A stretch of DNA of 64,000 bases from Sympetrum striolatum (Eukaryota; Arthropoda; Insecta; Odonata; Libellulidae). Each line of letters begins with the position of its first letter. Position 1 is the first letter of the stretch. The position numbers and the translations under genes are program-made. This document shows positions 25,641 to 37,117 of this stretch, piece by piece. Location: NCBI GenBank assembly GCA_947579665.1, contig OX388341.1, positions 25,677,147-25,741,146 on the forward strand, read 5' to 3'. Under the pieces are notes generated by a model that had not been told where the DNA came from, ran no database searches, and worked only from the letters and a program-made list of their open reading frames with translations.

Positions 25641-26959
25641 TCGCATAATTCAGCTCGGAAGAAATATTGGCAAAAATGTTAAGAGCGACGGTTGTTTTTC
25701 TTCTTTAACATTAATTTCGTATCGCATTAATAAGTAGAATTTTATGAAGGAAAGAGTAATAATCCTTTAACACTAGTATTCAGCAACTGAAATCTTTGCA
25801 AATGTTTAGGTTAGAAAGTTTTTAATGTTCATAAATGTCTTTTGTTATAATTGGTATTTAGTTAGTAAAACGTGTATTTATTTAAAAGCAGCGAAGTCAT
25901 CTTATTCTGTGAGGATTGAATATTTCAGCACAGTAAGACACGGAATGTTATATTTGATTTTCAAAAAATTACAGATTTAACAAATTTACTATACATTGTT
26001 TTTTATCTTAGAGTAAGGATAAAATACTTAGAAAAATATAAATACTGTGACTTCTGTGATAGGATTAGTCATTCCGAGAAGATGGTAAAAAATCCTATCT
26101 TGCTGCAGTAGTTTTTGCGACATCATGTAATCTGGATAACGAGGAACGTAAAAGGTATCGGAGCTCATTCGTTTTCAGTATCCGTTATTGATAACGATCA
26201 TTTAACCGTCGCGGTTATGCCCTCAATACGATAGCTGAGGCGAATATTGATGCTATAGAGCGGTGCACGGGAAGCGAAACATGAGAAGCCAATGACCGGA
26301 GAAAAGGCATTGTAAAGCGCAGCGGTGCCCTTCTCCAAGCAATCTTTTCACTTGGGGCTCTTTTGCATTCGGCTACTTTTTGGCCACTCGCTACCTGTCT
26401 CTCTCTCTCTCTCTCTCTCCTCCATGGCCGAAAGCGGGAGTAAGCAAATAAACCTAACCTGACCTCAGTGCTGGCCATCCATTAACTTCCGACATAACAA
26501 AAGCTTCTACTTAGCCCCACACTGTGGCGTGTTGGTACTCGCCTACAACTTTCGGAAGTGATACAATGCGTCACGAGATTTCAAATGAACATGAGAAGTG
26601 CTATCCAGAGGGAAATTTATGGCTATATACCGTGAAACATAGCTTATTTTAAATTTAAAATAAAAATGAATGGCTGTATTTTTAGTTACCTGAAACCTAT
26701 TGAAATCACTTTGTAGAAAGAAAACGAAGCATCTAAAATATTAAATAAGCAGTTTAAAAGCTAATTTTCAAACGAAAATTCCGAGATGGAATTTCAATAC
26801 TGTTATTAAGATTTAGATTTAAATGTTTAAAATGCAATCATCTGTGATAACTAGTTCTAATGTCTATCATACTGCTAACAAAAGATATATCCAAAGATAT
26901 GTCATATTTTTGTGATATAACACAAAATCATTTCGTCAAAATATTGCCCTTGGAATTGG
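25641..26959. other. AT-rich intron with a small GC-rich patch
   Basis: AT-rich except for about 26150-26540, which contains a (CT)n microsatellite. Two CCTAA units at about 26451 are too short to count as telomeric repeat. Confidence 0.55.
26398..26420. repeat. (CT)n microsatellite
   Basis: An uninterrupted run of about 11 CT dinucleotides. Confidence 0.9.
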
Positions 26960-27027
26960 TGTTTACACCCCCTACCACACGCCGAAAGGCGGCTTGTAGG
27001 GTAATAATGTAGATGTAGATGTAGATG
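26960..27027 (+). mobile_element. LINE-like (or SINE-like) 3' tail ending in TAGATG repeats
   Basis: The sequence CACCCCCTACCACACGCCG, then AAAGGCGGCTTGTAGGG, ends in about four copies of a TAGATG unit. From my knowledge of arthropod genomes this looks like the 3' end of a non-LTR retrotransposon of the Jockey/I/R1 type, which often end in short tandem repeats. It also contains a small GC stem (CGCC/GGCG). No reverse transcriptase is present, so it is a 5'-truncated fragment. Confidence 0.6.
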
Positions 27028-27247
27028 AAAGAATGCTATCATTTCATCATTAATCTTAGATTTATATTTTTTTTAGCTCTATCCTTGACTGTTATGAACC
27101 CAGATTTCAGAATAAATTTGATCTTTATATTTAATTATTATTTATTAAATTATCCAGATAATTTTCTTCTTGAATTTAAGCAAGATGCTATTACATGCTA
27201 GCAATATTTAACTCTGATTGCATCATATTGTAAATTGTCTCGCTGTA
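27028..27247. other. AT-rich spacer
   Basis: AT-rich sequence between the LINE-like tail and MITE copy 2; nothing recognised. Confidence 0.6.
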
Positions 27248-27324
27248 CAGTCCTGGCCAAAATTAACGCAGCACCGGCCGTAAGGATCGCTATGGAGGTG
27301 CTGCGTTAATTTTGGCCAGGAGTG
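27248..27324. mobile_element. 77-bp Tc1/mariner-type MITE, copy 2
   Basis: It has the same length, TIRs and central sequence as the copy at 11151-11227, with two differences in 77 bases, both in the centre. One of them extends the inverted repeat by one base pair. It is flanked by TA at 27246-27247 and 27325-27326. It is non-autonomous, with no reading frame. Confidence 0.92.
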
Positions 27325-28420
27325 TACATAATCATAAAAACGAAACATGGTGACTATCCGCAAATTAACTAACTATACCTCGTTCTTACACTTGGACAAA
27401 AAAGAGAAAAATTGGTTGATTCTGAAGCATTTCTAAATAGTCTAAAGTAATAAATGACGGAGAGATGTCTTACTAAGACTATGAAGAGACACTTAACCAT
27501 ATCCTTTGTTTTCCTTTAAACCCTATTTCTCCCTCTCTCTCACTTTCGCGCACAATGGACGACGAAAAAGCGCCCCCAAGTAATCCACGTGTCGAATGAT
27601 TAATGTGCAAAAAGAGGATTTTCTCGAATTTTCTTGACTCTCTCCTTCTTCTGCCATCGTTACTCTTCTGTCACTCCTACTACCGTTACTGTATCCCTTA
27701 TTATCCAAAACCGAATCTTCACCCTTGTACCTTTTTATCCAAAAGACTACTGACTTACTCAATTCTTCATCAAGCATCTCCTATTACCGTCAAAAATAAA
27801 CTTTAAATTTTTAAAATGCCTTCAATTATGAGCAATTCAAAAATGTACACTTTTCATGGTGAATATTTCATTTATTACACGAGTCATATTTGGTCCTCTT
27901 ACCCTTATATTGCTTAGATAGAAAACTTAGATAAATTTTTGAAACATATCCTACATATATATACACAAGTTTTTCCCTCTTATTTCCTTCTTGTGATATA
28001 TTCTATATATCAGTCTATTTTATCATGAGCAATATAGCATACTTAACTCTGAGATTGATTCATATTTTCTTACAAACTTTAGTAGTGTATTATAGAAAAA
28101 ATTGTTACAAATTATACTACTCTGGTTTTCCTAATCTCCTAACGTTCCAAGAGTCACCCTTGGCATACTTAAACGCAACCATATAACCAAAAAAGAGCAC
28201 TTAGTAAAACGTAGAGAACATTAACTACCTATTATGTTCCTTGTAAAATTTTATCTCGAAGTTCTTAAGTAACATTAAAGGAACAAGGTGAAGTTCTTTC
28301 TTTTAAAGCCCTCATATTATGCTATTGATCATTCTGTGAATTATCACAGCAAATCCCTCAGTCGAATTGACAATATTTATTGCAGCTCTTTCTCTTAATT
28401 TACTTTCACAATGCATGTTT
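27325..28420. other. AT-rich intron with a short C/T patch
   Basis: C/T-rich at about 27520-27780, AT-rich elsewhere. No gene or repeat is recognised. Confidence 0.55.
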
Positions 28421-29110
28421 CGTTTCATTCAATGCATTTCGTTTTCCACCTTACTTTGAAAGCGTTACCCCTTTCTAAGTACATCATTTTACAGTTATAT
28501 CTCCCCTTACCATTCTTCTCCATTCTCATTTAGCTTCATTAGCATAACCTTCTCTCTTTACATCCGTCATTCCAAACGTCATCCTCCTTTCCTGCTCGCT
28601 CTCTGTCGTGGAACCGCTTGTTTCCACCGCACAGTCCCTATCTATTACCTATAAACCTCCATCATCCTCCTCCATCCTTCCTTCCTATTCTCATCCTCTT
28701 CCTTTCACCACATTCAATTTTCCACTTTCACTCCTCGCTTTGTAATCTTAACCTCTGAATAGCGTGCGTTATGCGGCTGATTATACATTTTCAAGGCATA
28801 TATTATAAGTTAACGTGTCCGCAACTCGATAATCCTTTTTGTACCAAAACATCATTATGATTCCGGATGAAAAGGCGTGTAATAAAAAGGAGTATTCTTT
28901 CGGTGGTCTCTCTTCACAACCGAGTCAATCTCCTCTCTCTTCCCTATCCACAAAACTCTCATGCCACCGCAACCGCTTCTGGAATTATCTATGGACCATT
29001 TGCGGTTATTAACTCTCGCGTCCGCTATTACCCCCTATCCTCTATACCTTTCACTCTTTCTCTCTTAATCCTTTTCCCTACTCTTTCTCTACTCTTTACC
29101 GCATTCATCC
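28421..29110. other. Pyrimidine-rich island
   Basis: Strong C/T bias on the + strand, for example at 28550-28740 and 28910-29100. Open frames here follow the bias and are not called as genes. Confidence 0.5.
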
Positions 29111-30080
29111 CTTCTAGTACCTTTGAATCATTTATATTTATTTTTATATCCATCCACTGTCAGCTATGTCATCCCATTTTTTATTATCATCAATCAATAA
29201 ACGGTATCTTGCTGACATCCTTTTCAATTGTTGTCATTTTTTTACAGCTTATTTTTTTTATGAATAATTATCTGAGGGCGTTAAGATAATGCTTCTTTAA
29301 GAAATTTCTATTTGAGTAAATTGTACTGCTTTACTTACCGTGGTACTTATTCCAAATCACTGTTTGAAATGAACCTTTTATAGTACCTTTTTTTGTCTGA
29401 ATTTTCAAGGAGATGTATGTAAAAATAAGACAATGTGTAGGGAAAAATAATTATAGTTATATTCAGGTAATCAAGTGCCAAGTTGTAACACCATTTCAAT
29501 TAGTAAAATAGGCTAGAAATATTTCGCCAGTTGGACAAGTTTGATTTTCTTCTCGGTGATTTAAGTGAAAAATGAAAACTTCTACTTAGGGTGAAAAGAT
29601 TATTCACAGAGAATCAGGATGGATGCTGAATTAAGCTGATTTCGTAATAAATATTAACAATCAGATTTTAAACTATATAGCGTGGGCATGCATGTAATTT
29701 CGCTGACAATAATCACGTTGTATTTCAATGAACCAACTTCCATGCATCTATGAGGGGAATAGTAATATCACTTTAACATGAGAATACCCAATTTACATAC
29801 TGATTCAAATTCGTTGATTTGTGGTTTCTGCGATACCACTCAGGCATCGTTCGGGGCAAAAAGGTATTGCAATCGTGGATTGGTAAAGATACTGATTGAA
29901 TTATCAATTATTCTGGCAATACCTAGAGTTAATCTCAGAACAGCATTATGGTGTGTTCGTAGTTAAAGGATGAAGATGTACCATATTTTTTTCTCGTACA
30001 TTTGGCTTATCTTTTTTTGTAAAATGTCTCACTTGGCATCACAATGCGACAAATGAAGAAGCGTAACATATTTAATTCTA
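29111..30080. other. AT-rich intron, nothing recognised
   Basis: AT-rich sequence with no motif that I can support. Confidence 0.6.
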
Positions 30081-31000
30081 ATCACCATACGCTCACGTGT
30101 TTTTGTCTACTAACCTTATCATTCCTCCCCGCATCGAACTTCCTCCCAGCTTCCTCTTTTTTCTCTCCCCTCTTCAATTCTTCACCCTCATTCTCTCAGC
30201 ACAATCTCCATCCCGCTCCCTCCACAAGTCCATTAAAGTTATCAACATAAATAAGGGATTTCGTGGCGGTATCAGCGGGTAACAGAAATGGCATGTAGCC
30301 AGGACGTGAAGAATGGGAGCGTGGCAGAAGGGGAAAGAGTGGGATTCGGTTGGCAGATGAGGGAGAGGAGGAGCCAAAGGGTGCGGTAGGCTGCCGCTGG
30401 AAGGGCAGGGGAAGGGAGGCCCTCGGAAGCGGTCGTGACTGCGATAGCGGTTGCCCCATCCCATCGAATACGGAATAAAATTAACAATTTGGGGAATTAA
30501 AACGCGGAATGCTTCGTCGAAGTGTCTACCATGTCTTTGTGCCCGAGCGGGAGAGGAAGGATGCACGGAGAAGGGAAGGAGTTTCGGGGAAAGAAAAATG
30601 GACAGGTTAGCGAGAATTTATTACCGGCGGGCGGGGTTAGACGGGCCGCGCGTCGGAAGGCGGGGAAAAGGCGCAAGAGTTTTGGAATTGGTGGCGAGAT
30701 GACGGCTGAAGGGGAGTCATCGGGGAGGATTTTGAGGGCGATGCAGCGCCTCCTTAGCTCCTCTCGTTTGTTGCCTTTTGAGGTTGAGTGCAGCATTTTT
30801 GCATTTCAAGCGCCTTCTTCTCCGGCGATTGTTTTTTTTCTTTTTTGCTCCGAGGGATGTCTATCCCTTTTTAACACTCTCTCCTCCAGTAGCGGTTTAT
30901 GCCTAAAACAAGTTAGGAAACTGGCTTGCGTTCTACATTCGGAATATTTTTTGTCTGATGAAAGGAAATTTCCTTTGCTCTATTAGTACTGATTTCTCTC
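30081..31000. other. GC-rich island with a C/T to G/A switch
   Basis: The + strand is C/T-rich at about 30110-30235 and becomes G/A-rich from about 30290 to 30740. This adjacent opposite bias would let the transcript pair with itself loosely. Frames of up to 154 codons on several strands overlap and have no known domain. Confidence 0.5.
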
Positions 31001-31830
31001 ATTGCTTTTCCTTCTGAAGTTGCTGTTTCTACTTTTACTCGTTTTTTTAAGTCACTGATGCCCGCGTGAAAATTGTAATGTAAATAGTTTTTATTAAAAT
31101 TTTATAGATAAGAATAAAGTAATAGAGCTCTTTCATTTATGGTTGGCAATATAAGTGGAAATATAAATATTGCAAATGGAATAAGGATAAAATGGAGTTG
31201 TAACTGTGAGAATTGACGATTATTTTAGGTTTATCACTCGTTACTTAAAAATATCTAAAAAATAGACAATGGAGCCAAAATATTAGTTAATTAGAGCCTG
31301 ATTGAATGTGATGAAATATAATAAGTTACATTAATTCCATCTTTAATGCTTTTGACTTTTACTAACGCTTATTTTAATTAAGAAACATCAGGTGGAATAT
31401 ATTAAAATGCCTAATTTACATATTACTAATACAGTATAATTACTAATACAGTACAATTACTAATACAATTAACTAATTTACATGTATCAGTTCTTCTGAA
31501 ATCGTTGGTTTGCGCTCTAAGTTAACTAAAATATTCTTTTAATTATTTCAGCAATCCTTTGTCATTAATTAATTATAATATCATCCTGGAAAATCTCCCG
31601 TACCAGTGGAAGTTTTGTTCGAGAAAAGATTTTCATCAACGGATTGGCACATGATACACGAACAGGAAGTTTCATTAAGAGAAGTGGAAGAAAACAATCG
31701 ATTTTTTACTATAAAATGAAATGAAAATCGATTAATGGAGCTTTACTATTGCTTCAAATCACTAGAGAATCAGGTTGAAAGGTTGCAATAAATATACTTT
31801 AGATGAAGATGAATTTGCGTGTTGAATCTC
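31001..31830. other. AT-rich intron with a 17-bp tandem repeat
   Basis: No gene; the tandem repeat at 31422-31472 is listed separately. Confidence 0.6.
31422..31472. repeat. 17-bp tandem repeat, three copies
   Basis: Three consecutive 17-base units: ATTACTAATACAGTATA, ATTACTAATACAGTACA and ATTACTAATACAATTAA-like. The first two differ by one base. Confidence 0.85.
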
Positions 31831-32640
31831 TCCCTTGGGAGAGGTGTGCGTTTTTTACGTACTCCACCTATTGAAGGTGCGAAATAGAAATTGCTATTTT
31901 AGTATCCCATAAATTCTTCTCGCGTCACTATCTCAAGGCGAAATTTAAAACTCCCTTCATTTTAGCTCCACCCGAGTTTCTTTTTTCTAATTTTGGCACA
32001 TACACATCAGAGTGATATAAAAAGAATGCCCGGAAATTAAAACCTCTCCGCGAAGCATCCGTGAGATATTGTAGGGGAAGACTTTTCTTTCCTCTTTTAA
32101 TTTCTGCGCATTTCATCTCCATTTCTTGAGGGGCCTTTTTTCTCACTCCGACGTCACCTTGCCCATTTGCATCGAAAAAAATCTGAATTTGCGAATCACT
32201 CTCTTTTCCAATTCCCAATCAAATGCATTTTCAATGAAACGTGAACTCCGATTAGCGAGAGAGAAACAAAATAAATTAATTTTTGAAGAGAGAGAGAGAG
32301 AGGTAAAATTCTAAAGGGGTAAGGTTGTCAGGGAGGGAGAAAGAGAAAGTAAGGGAAATGCTTTGATAAAGAGGCACGAGGAAGGGGAAGAATGGCCTGG
32401 TACAGAAAGGAAATATTTCGGTGGCTCGGATTGGTGGGAGGGGTGTAAATAGAGAATGAGAAATTTAAAAGGAAGAGAGCGCTCGGAAGATAGGGAAAGA
32501 ATAATGAGGGATGGAAGGGGAAGGGCTATCCCATTCGGAAACGAATTACTCCGTAATGCTTCCTCATTTTCCCCGAAACCAACTTTCGCCGAGCTTCCTC
32601 TTCTCAGGAGAGCGTTATTCGCGCTCTACAACGGCTGAAT
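31831..32640. other. GC-richer island, G/A-biased in its second half
   Basis: Mixed composition to about 32230, then G/A-rich with a (GA)n run at 32288-32302. No gene is recognised. Confidence 0.5.
32288..32302. repeat. Short (GA)n microsatellite
   Basis: About seven uninterrupted GA units. Confidence 0.85.
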
Positions 32641-35346
32641 GAAATACACTATGGGTAATATAAAAGTAGGAAGACTTCCAAGTTGCATGAATTCAAATTT
32701 AACCTAATTTTTGATGAATAGCAAATTTATCGTTACTACATACATTCCGTTGCACGGTGCGGGAATGAAGATTTGAAAAGATTGTACTTTAATCCAACTT
32801 TCATGATATATCTTCTGGATGAAATTCAGCCCTCGTTAGCAAATTTGCTCATTTATATTTTACATTGTGCGGCACGATCATAAATTATAAATTTTTTAAT
32901 GAGAAGTTTCTGGATAGTTTTTGCCATGAGCTTTGAGCACTGTGAAGGCCAAATCACGCATTTCAATTACTCATAGGATTAAAGAAGAAAATCTGCATCT
33001 TTATAAATCCTTCGAATAAATCAGGATGTTTTATTGCACACGTTTTAATTTATAATTTATTAGAGTAAGGAAATTATCTCTACATGGATTTACACATTGA
33101 AATACAAATTTGATTTCGCTTTCGAAGTAATAGAAAATTTACCGCTCTAATGCCCAATTAGTTTCTTTGTTTACCTCCGCTTCTAAGCATGGGTATGCTT
33201 CGAAGTGCTATAATGCCGTAAATTACTCCAAGCTTCTACGTGTAAGATAACAAAAAGTATATTATATAGGTCGTCAATATAATGATAATAAGCATAATCA
33301 CACAATTTTCAGCATTGGTTGATATATTATTTGGTGAAATACTTCTATTGTACTTTGTAATACATCTATGGAATATATTTTATACAGAAAAATATTTCTG
33401 AATTTATTTTTATACAACAACAGCAGTAGTGATCCTGATTTTTCTCGATATCCTTTCATTTTCATTCCAATAATTTTAGTTACTCTGTTATTATTCGACT
33501 GTAACAAATCAGATGAATAATAGTGTGAAAGCATGTGCTGGATAATTTTCTCTTAAGTTGAAAACTTTAATGACAAAGTCAAGGAATGACATATGCCAAT
33601 TCCAAAAAAATATACAATTATTCTTGACACGATTATTTTGTTGACTTTGTCAGCTAAGTTTTAAATAAGAAATTCCACCAAGTTACGGTAGACAATTCTC
33701 AATATTCAAGTCTCCTAAGATTGTTACTTCTCGATTTGTTTCAACCATTCTGAGAGTTCATTTTTCTTTGCATCGTACGTTATGGATTGGCTCCCTCGCT
33801 TTCTCTTTCGGTTCTCTAGAAGGCGAAATGAATATTTGAAGCTCTTTAAGTATTGTAGTCTTTTCCTCGGTCCACAAACAGCGGCATAACGAAGTACTCG
33901 ATGCGGGGGTGGGCTTAAGAGCATACATTTATAAATTCTTATCAAAGGAGTGTGAGAGTGGTTAGAGAGCGTGTCCATGCAAGATTCCGCATCTGAATAA
34001 TTCACGCTGCGTCTGCCTCATTTCGAGTTTTGCGTCTTTTCAGGATGGACACAGTCGAACTCACTAATTCCATCCCGAGAGACGTGAGACGGCGCTTAAG
34101 GCTCGAGAATTTCTTCCGTGAGCTTAATGCCTAAGGACTTAAGTCCGTTTCGAATTGCAGGTCTATTAAGAAAATAATGGGTTCAAATCCGCTTATATAT
34201 GACGAGACGAGGCACACATCCTGGCTCTATTCATCAGTGGAGCTTCTAATTTTTTCATCACGTTGCCACCGGTAAAAATCACATTTAACACTTTCACGTC
34301 CATTTGAAATGTATATATCCTATCTTTTCTTATATAACTAAATTATTGTTTGTACAGTTTTTGATTAATTGATTATTTACTAGTATATTTATCAGCCCTA
34401 CTTTCATGCAAATTTGTAACCATTTGTTTTTTTTGTATGATACTATCTGTAAGTCTTATCTTATCTTTTAAATCTCATTTAATCAGATTTCATCACTAAA
34501 TTTAGTTTTCTTATCAGTAGGTTTTGCAGGTTATTCACACACCCCTTCTTGGGGGTGTTTTCATGTAGTGGAAATTTTTTCCTAAGCTCTCAGATTAGGT
34601 TTTTCCTCCAAATCCAGAAAGTAGTATTCTTTTGTGTACTGTTTCTTTCATGCTATCTCTTTTTTACATCTATATATCGAAGGGTAAGATGTATAAGAAA
34701 TTTCTATTGAAAATGTATTGTTGCAAATTGCTCAGCAGCTCGTTAAGAGACCGTATTAGGTTGTAGGCGTTGCACAAAATAGTAAATATTCTTAAATATT
34801 ATCAGTCAAGAGACATTAAAAAGAAATATTTAATGCTAAGTTTATTAATGTAAATGACCAACAAGGCATTCTCAAGGAACACATATTATTTTGAATTCAA
34901 GCAATTCAGTTTAAAGTGATAGGCAACGCTGCTTACATTAATTAATTTCCGTTTTAACTACGATAACTGTTGTTCTAGTTGCCCATTTTCAATTTACAAC
35001 ACTGTACAATGATAATTAAAACTGGAATAAAAATCTAAGAGAATTAAAATGAGTTAGCGAGAAATATATATTATCTATTGGGATCATCATAATTATGTTT
35101 TGAATTTGTTTGTCTATATATTTTATTAAATTATATTTTCAGTAAAAATGTAGTTATAACGCCTAATTAATTTAATGAATTGTTTAGTGATGGTATTTTT
35201 TCGTCGGTAGCGACAAATAAATCTAATGGAACTTTTAAATTTACATTGGATTTTAGTTAAACGCTCCTTCATGCTAATAGAATTCAAGAATATATATGCG
35301 GTTTTGGTGATTTTCAACATGATGAATTTCTTTAACTATAGTATAA
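32641..35346. other. AT-rich intron with a small GC-richer patch
   Basis: AT-rich except for about 33730-34280. A GGTTCAAATCC at 34180-34190 matches a B box, but no A box lies at the right distance. Nothing is called. Confidence 0.55.
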
Positions 35347-35512
35347 GATATGTAAAATGAAGGAAACAAGATGCTACTTTTTTCACAGGGCTTTTAAAAT
35401 GCTACCGGTTTCAACGGAGAATCGGCCTTAAGATGACGATTTTCCGTTGAAACCCGTAGCATATTAAAAATCCTGTGGAGAAAGTACTCTTGTTTCCTTC
35501 ATTATACATGTC
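35347..35512. repeat. Foldback element 2 (166 bp) with hammerhead-like centre
   Basis: Arms 35347-35424 and 35437-35512 are about 76-78 bases long and largely complementary (shared AATGAAGGAAACAAGA, CACAGG and TTTCAACGGA). The loop is only 12 bases. The + strand centre reads CTTAAGATGACG, ATTTT, CCGTTGAAACCCGTAGC; the minus strand reads CTTAAGG, then CCGTTGAAACCGGTAGC. This is the same layout as foldbacks 1 and 3, with G5 of the hammerhead CTGA changed to T. It has no coding capacity and is probably a relic of a mobile element. Confidence 0.88.
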
Positions 35513-36100
35513 GTATTTCCACCACATCTTGCCTGAATCTGAAATTGATTGTGTTCATGTTTTTGAATGCACGAAATTTTTACTATAGTTTTGTTAAGAC
35601 TATTTTCACATTACCAACGCCCAATTTAAAAAATATTTTACCGTGTTTTTTATCGATGAAAATTCTGCTTAATAAACATCGTTGATGTAGAAAGCCGTCA
35701 AACTATACTCATTGTAAAATAAAATAAAACCTTATTTTATAATTTTCGTAGATGATTCATCAAGCTATCAATTTTGTAACAGGACAGTATTTTATCATTA
35801 ATGTATAAAGTAATATATGCACTATATATTGAGATAAACCCACTGTTGGAGGAGCTTTCTTGTAATAAATATTACGTGATTATTAAGCAAAGTTCTTAAC
35901 AATAAGATAACAGCTATAATCAGGATTCCTCTAATTGGCTGATAAATTACCTTCCTACTATCTGCTAGGTTATCATTATTCGTTTTACTTTTTCAAATTG
36001 GGACACACTAGAGGGAAAATATAATACCTTATTCATCATATTCGTGAATCTTTTTAGAAAAAATGCGATCGTTTCTTTCGTCACATAATCATTTGTTAAG
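35513..36100. other. AT-rich intron, nothing recognised
   Basis: AT-rich sequence with no motif that I can support. Confidence 0.6.
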
Positions 36101-36780
36101 TAAGCGGCCTTCCGCTGAAATCGCAGGCAGATAAAAAATCATCATTTCTGCCTTGGATGGTTTCTTAAGTTGAGAATATCTGATGCGGAGGAAAGGGGAG
36201 CACTCGCAGATGAACGTAATATCCAGCGCTCACTGTCATAACTATTCCAGAGAGAAAAACGGCAGACGTCAGGCGCGAAAAAAAAAAAATCGCGGAGTTA
36301 TGGAAGGAGCAGCGGAGAAATAGTTATGGGATGGAGAGACGATGATCCCGGCTGATGTAAAAGAGTTATAATGGGAGGGCGAAGTGAGATGCAGGTGCCC
36401 GAACGGGAGGGGGACCTAATGGATGTTGCGCAAGCACTGGGAGCGGCCGTCATCGCTGCGGTGGTCGTTGTCACTGGTGTTGGTGATGTCTGTTGGCTTT
36501 CAAGCAAATTAAAGGAGCGGAGATAAGACGTGAGGGATAAAACATTGTGAATACGCACAAAAGAAATGCTGGGAGATCGGAGGGATGCGAAGAGATATGC
36601 GAATCAGAGTAAAAGCGAACGTGGATGAGTGCGTGGAGAAAATGGAAGAAGAAGGAGGTGAATTAGAGTATTGCAGAGGGGGAGACCTTGCACAAGACGA
36701 GGATAGAGAGCTGAAGAAAATCGGGGGGTGAAGCATGTCGTGAAAGGGGCAAAGGGTTGAAGAATTTCGTGTTGAAAGAA
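36101..36780. other. GC-richer island, G/A-biased on the + strand
   Basis: G/A-rich at about 36300-36740, giving Ser/Pro-rich frames on the minus strand. No domain is recognised. Confidence 0.5.
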
Positions 36781-36906
36781 GATCAGTTGATTACGTAAGG
36801 TTGAATAAGTCCTGTTAGTCCTCGGAATACTGATAGAGTTTTATACACAGTTTTGCTTCAATAAAATTAGGATTAAATCATAGATGAAAACACCGAAAAC
36901 GTTCAA

Positions 36907-37117
36907 GGAACAAAACGTTTTTAATTTATAAAGAACACAGAATACCAAACTATACACACGACCTAGGTTTCGAGGCCTGACTTCATCATCAGGTTGAAGC
37001 AGTAAAATCCGTTCCCACTATCAGCTCACCTGATAATTAGACCAGGCCTCCAAACCTAGGTCGTGTGTATTGTTTTTTGTGTAATTAGTATAGATTAAAA
37101 AATGTTTTGTTGCTTGG
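36907..37117. repeat. Foldback element 3 (about 210 bp) with paired hammerhead-like cores
   Basis: The inner arms at 36950-36979 and 37043-37072 match over 30 bases with few mismatches (TACACACGACCTAGGTTT). The outer arms at about 36909-36930 and 37090-37114 share AACAAAAC and TTTTTAAT. Each arm carries the same motif reading outward: CTGATGA to GAAACCTAGGTCGTG on the minus strand (36959-36992), and CTGATAA to CAAACCTAGGTCGTG on the plus strand (37030-37064). It is therefore an inverted pair of one unit separated by a spacer of about 37 bases. The ends are approximate. Confidence 0.85.
36955..36995 (-). ncRNA. Hammerhead-ribozyme-like core (degenerate)
   Basis: On the minus strand the order is CTGATGA (36986-36992), a 14-base stem II region, GAAA (36968-36971), and CC-TA-GG as a two-base-pair stem III. 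T and C follow, giving a GTC cleavage triplet between 36960 and 36959. These are the invariant parts of a type I hammerhead with a tiny stem III, as known from some retroelements. Stem II has a mismatch and stem I pairs poorly, so self-cleavage of this copy is doubtful. The likeness is seen directly; activity is inference. Confidence 0.35.

Noticed and set aside
26450..26462. AACCTAACCT as an interstitial telomere repeat
   Set aside because: Only two CCTAA units are present, which is expected by chance.
31422..31472. CRISPR-like repeat array
   Set aside because: The 17-base units follow each other without spacers, and the window is eukaryotic.
34130..34195. GGTTCAAATCC as a tRNA gene or SINE B box (+)
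   Set aside because: The B box is perfect, but nothing upstream matches an A box and no cloverleaf can be drawn.
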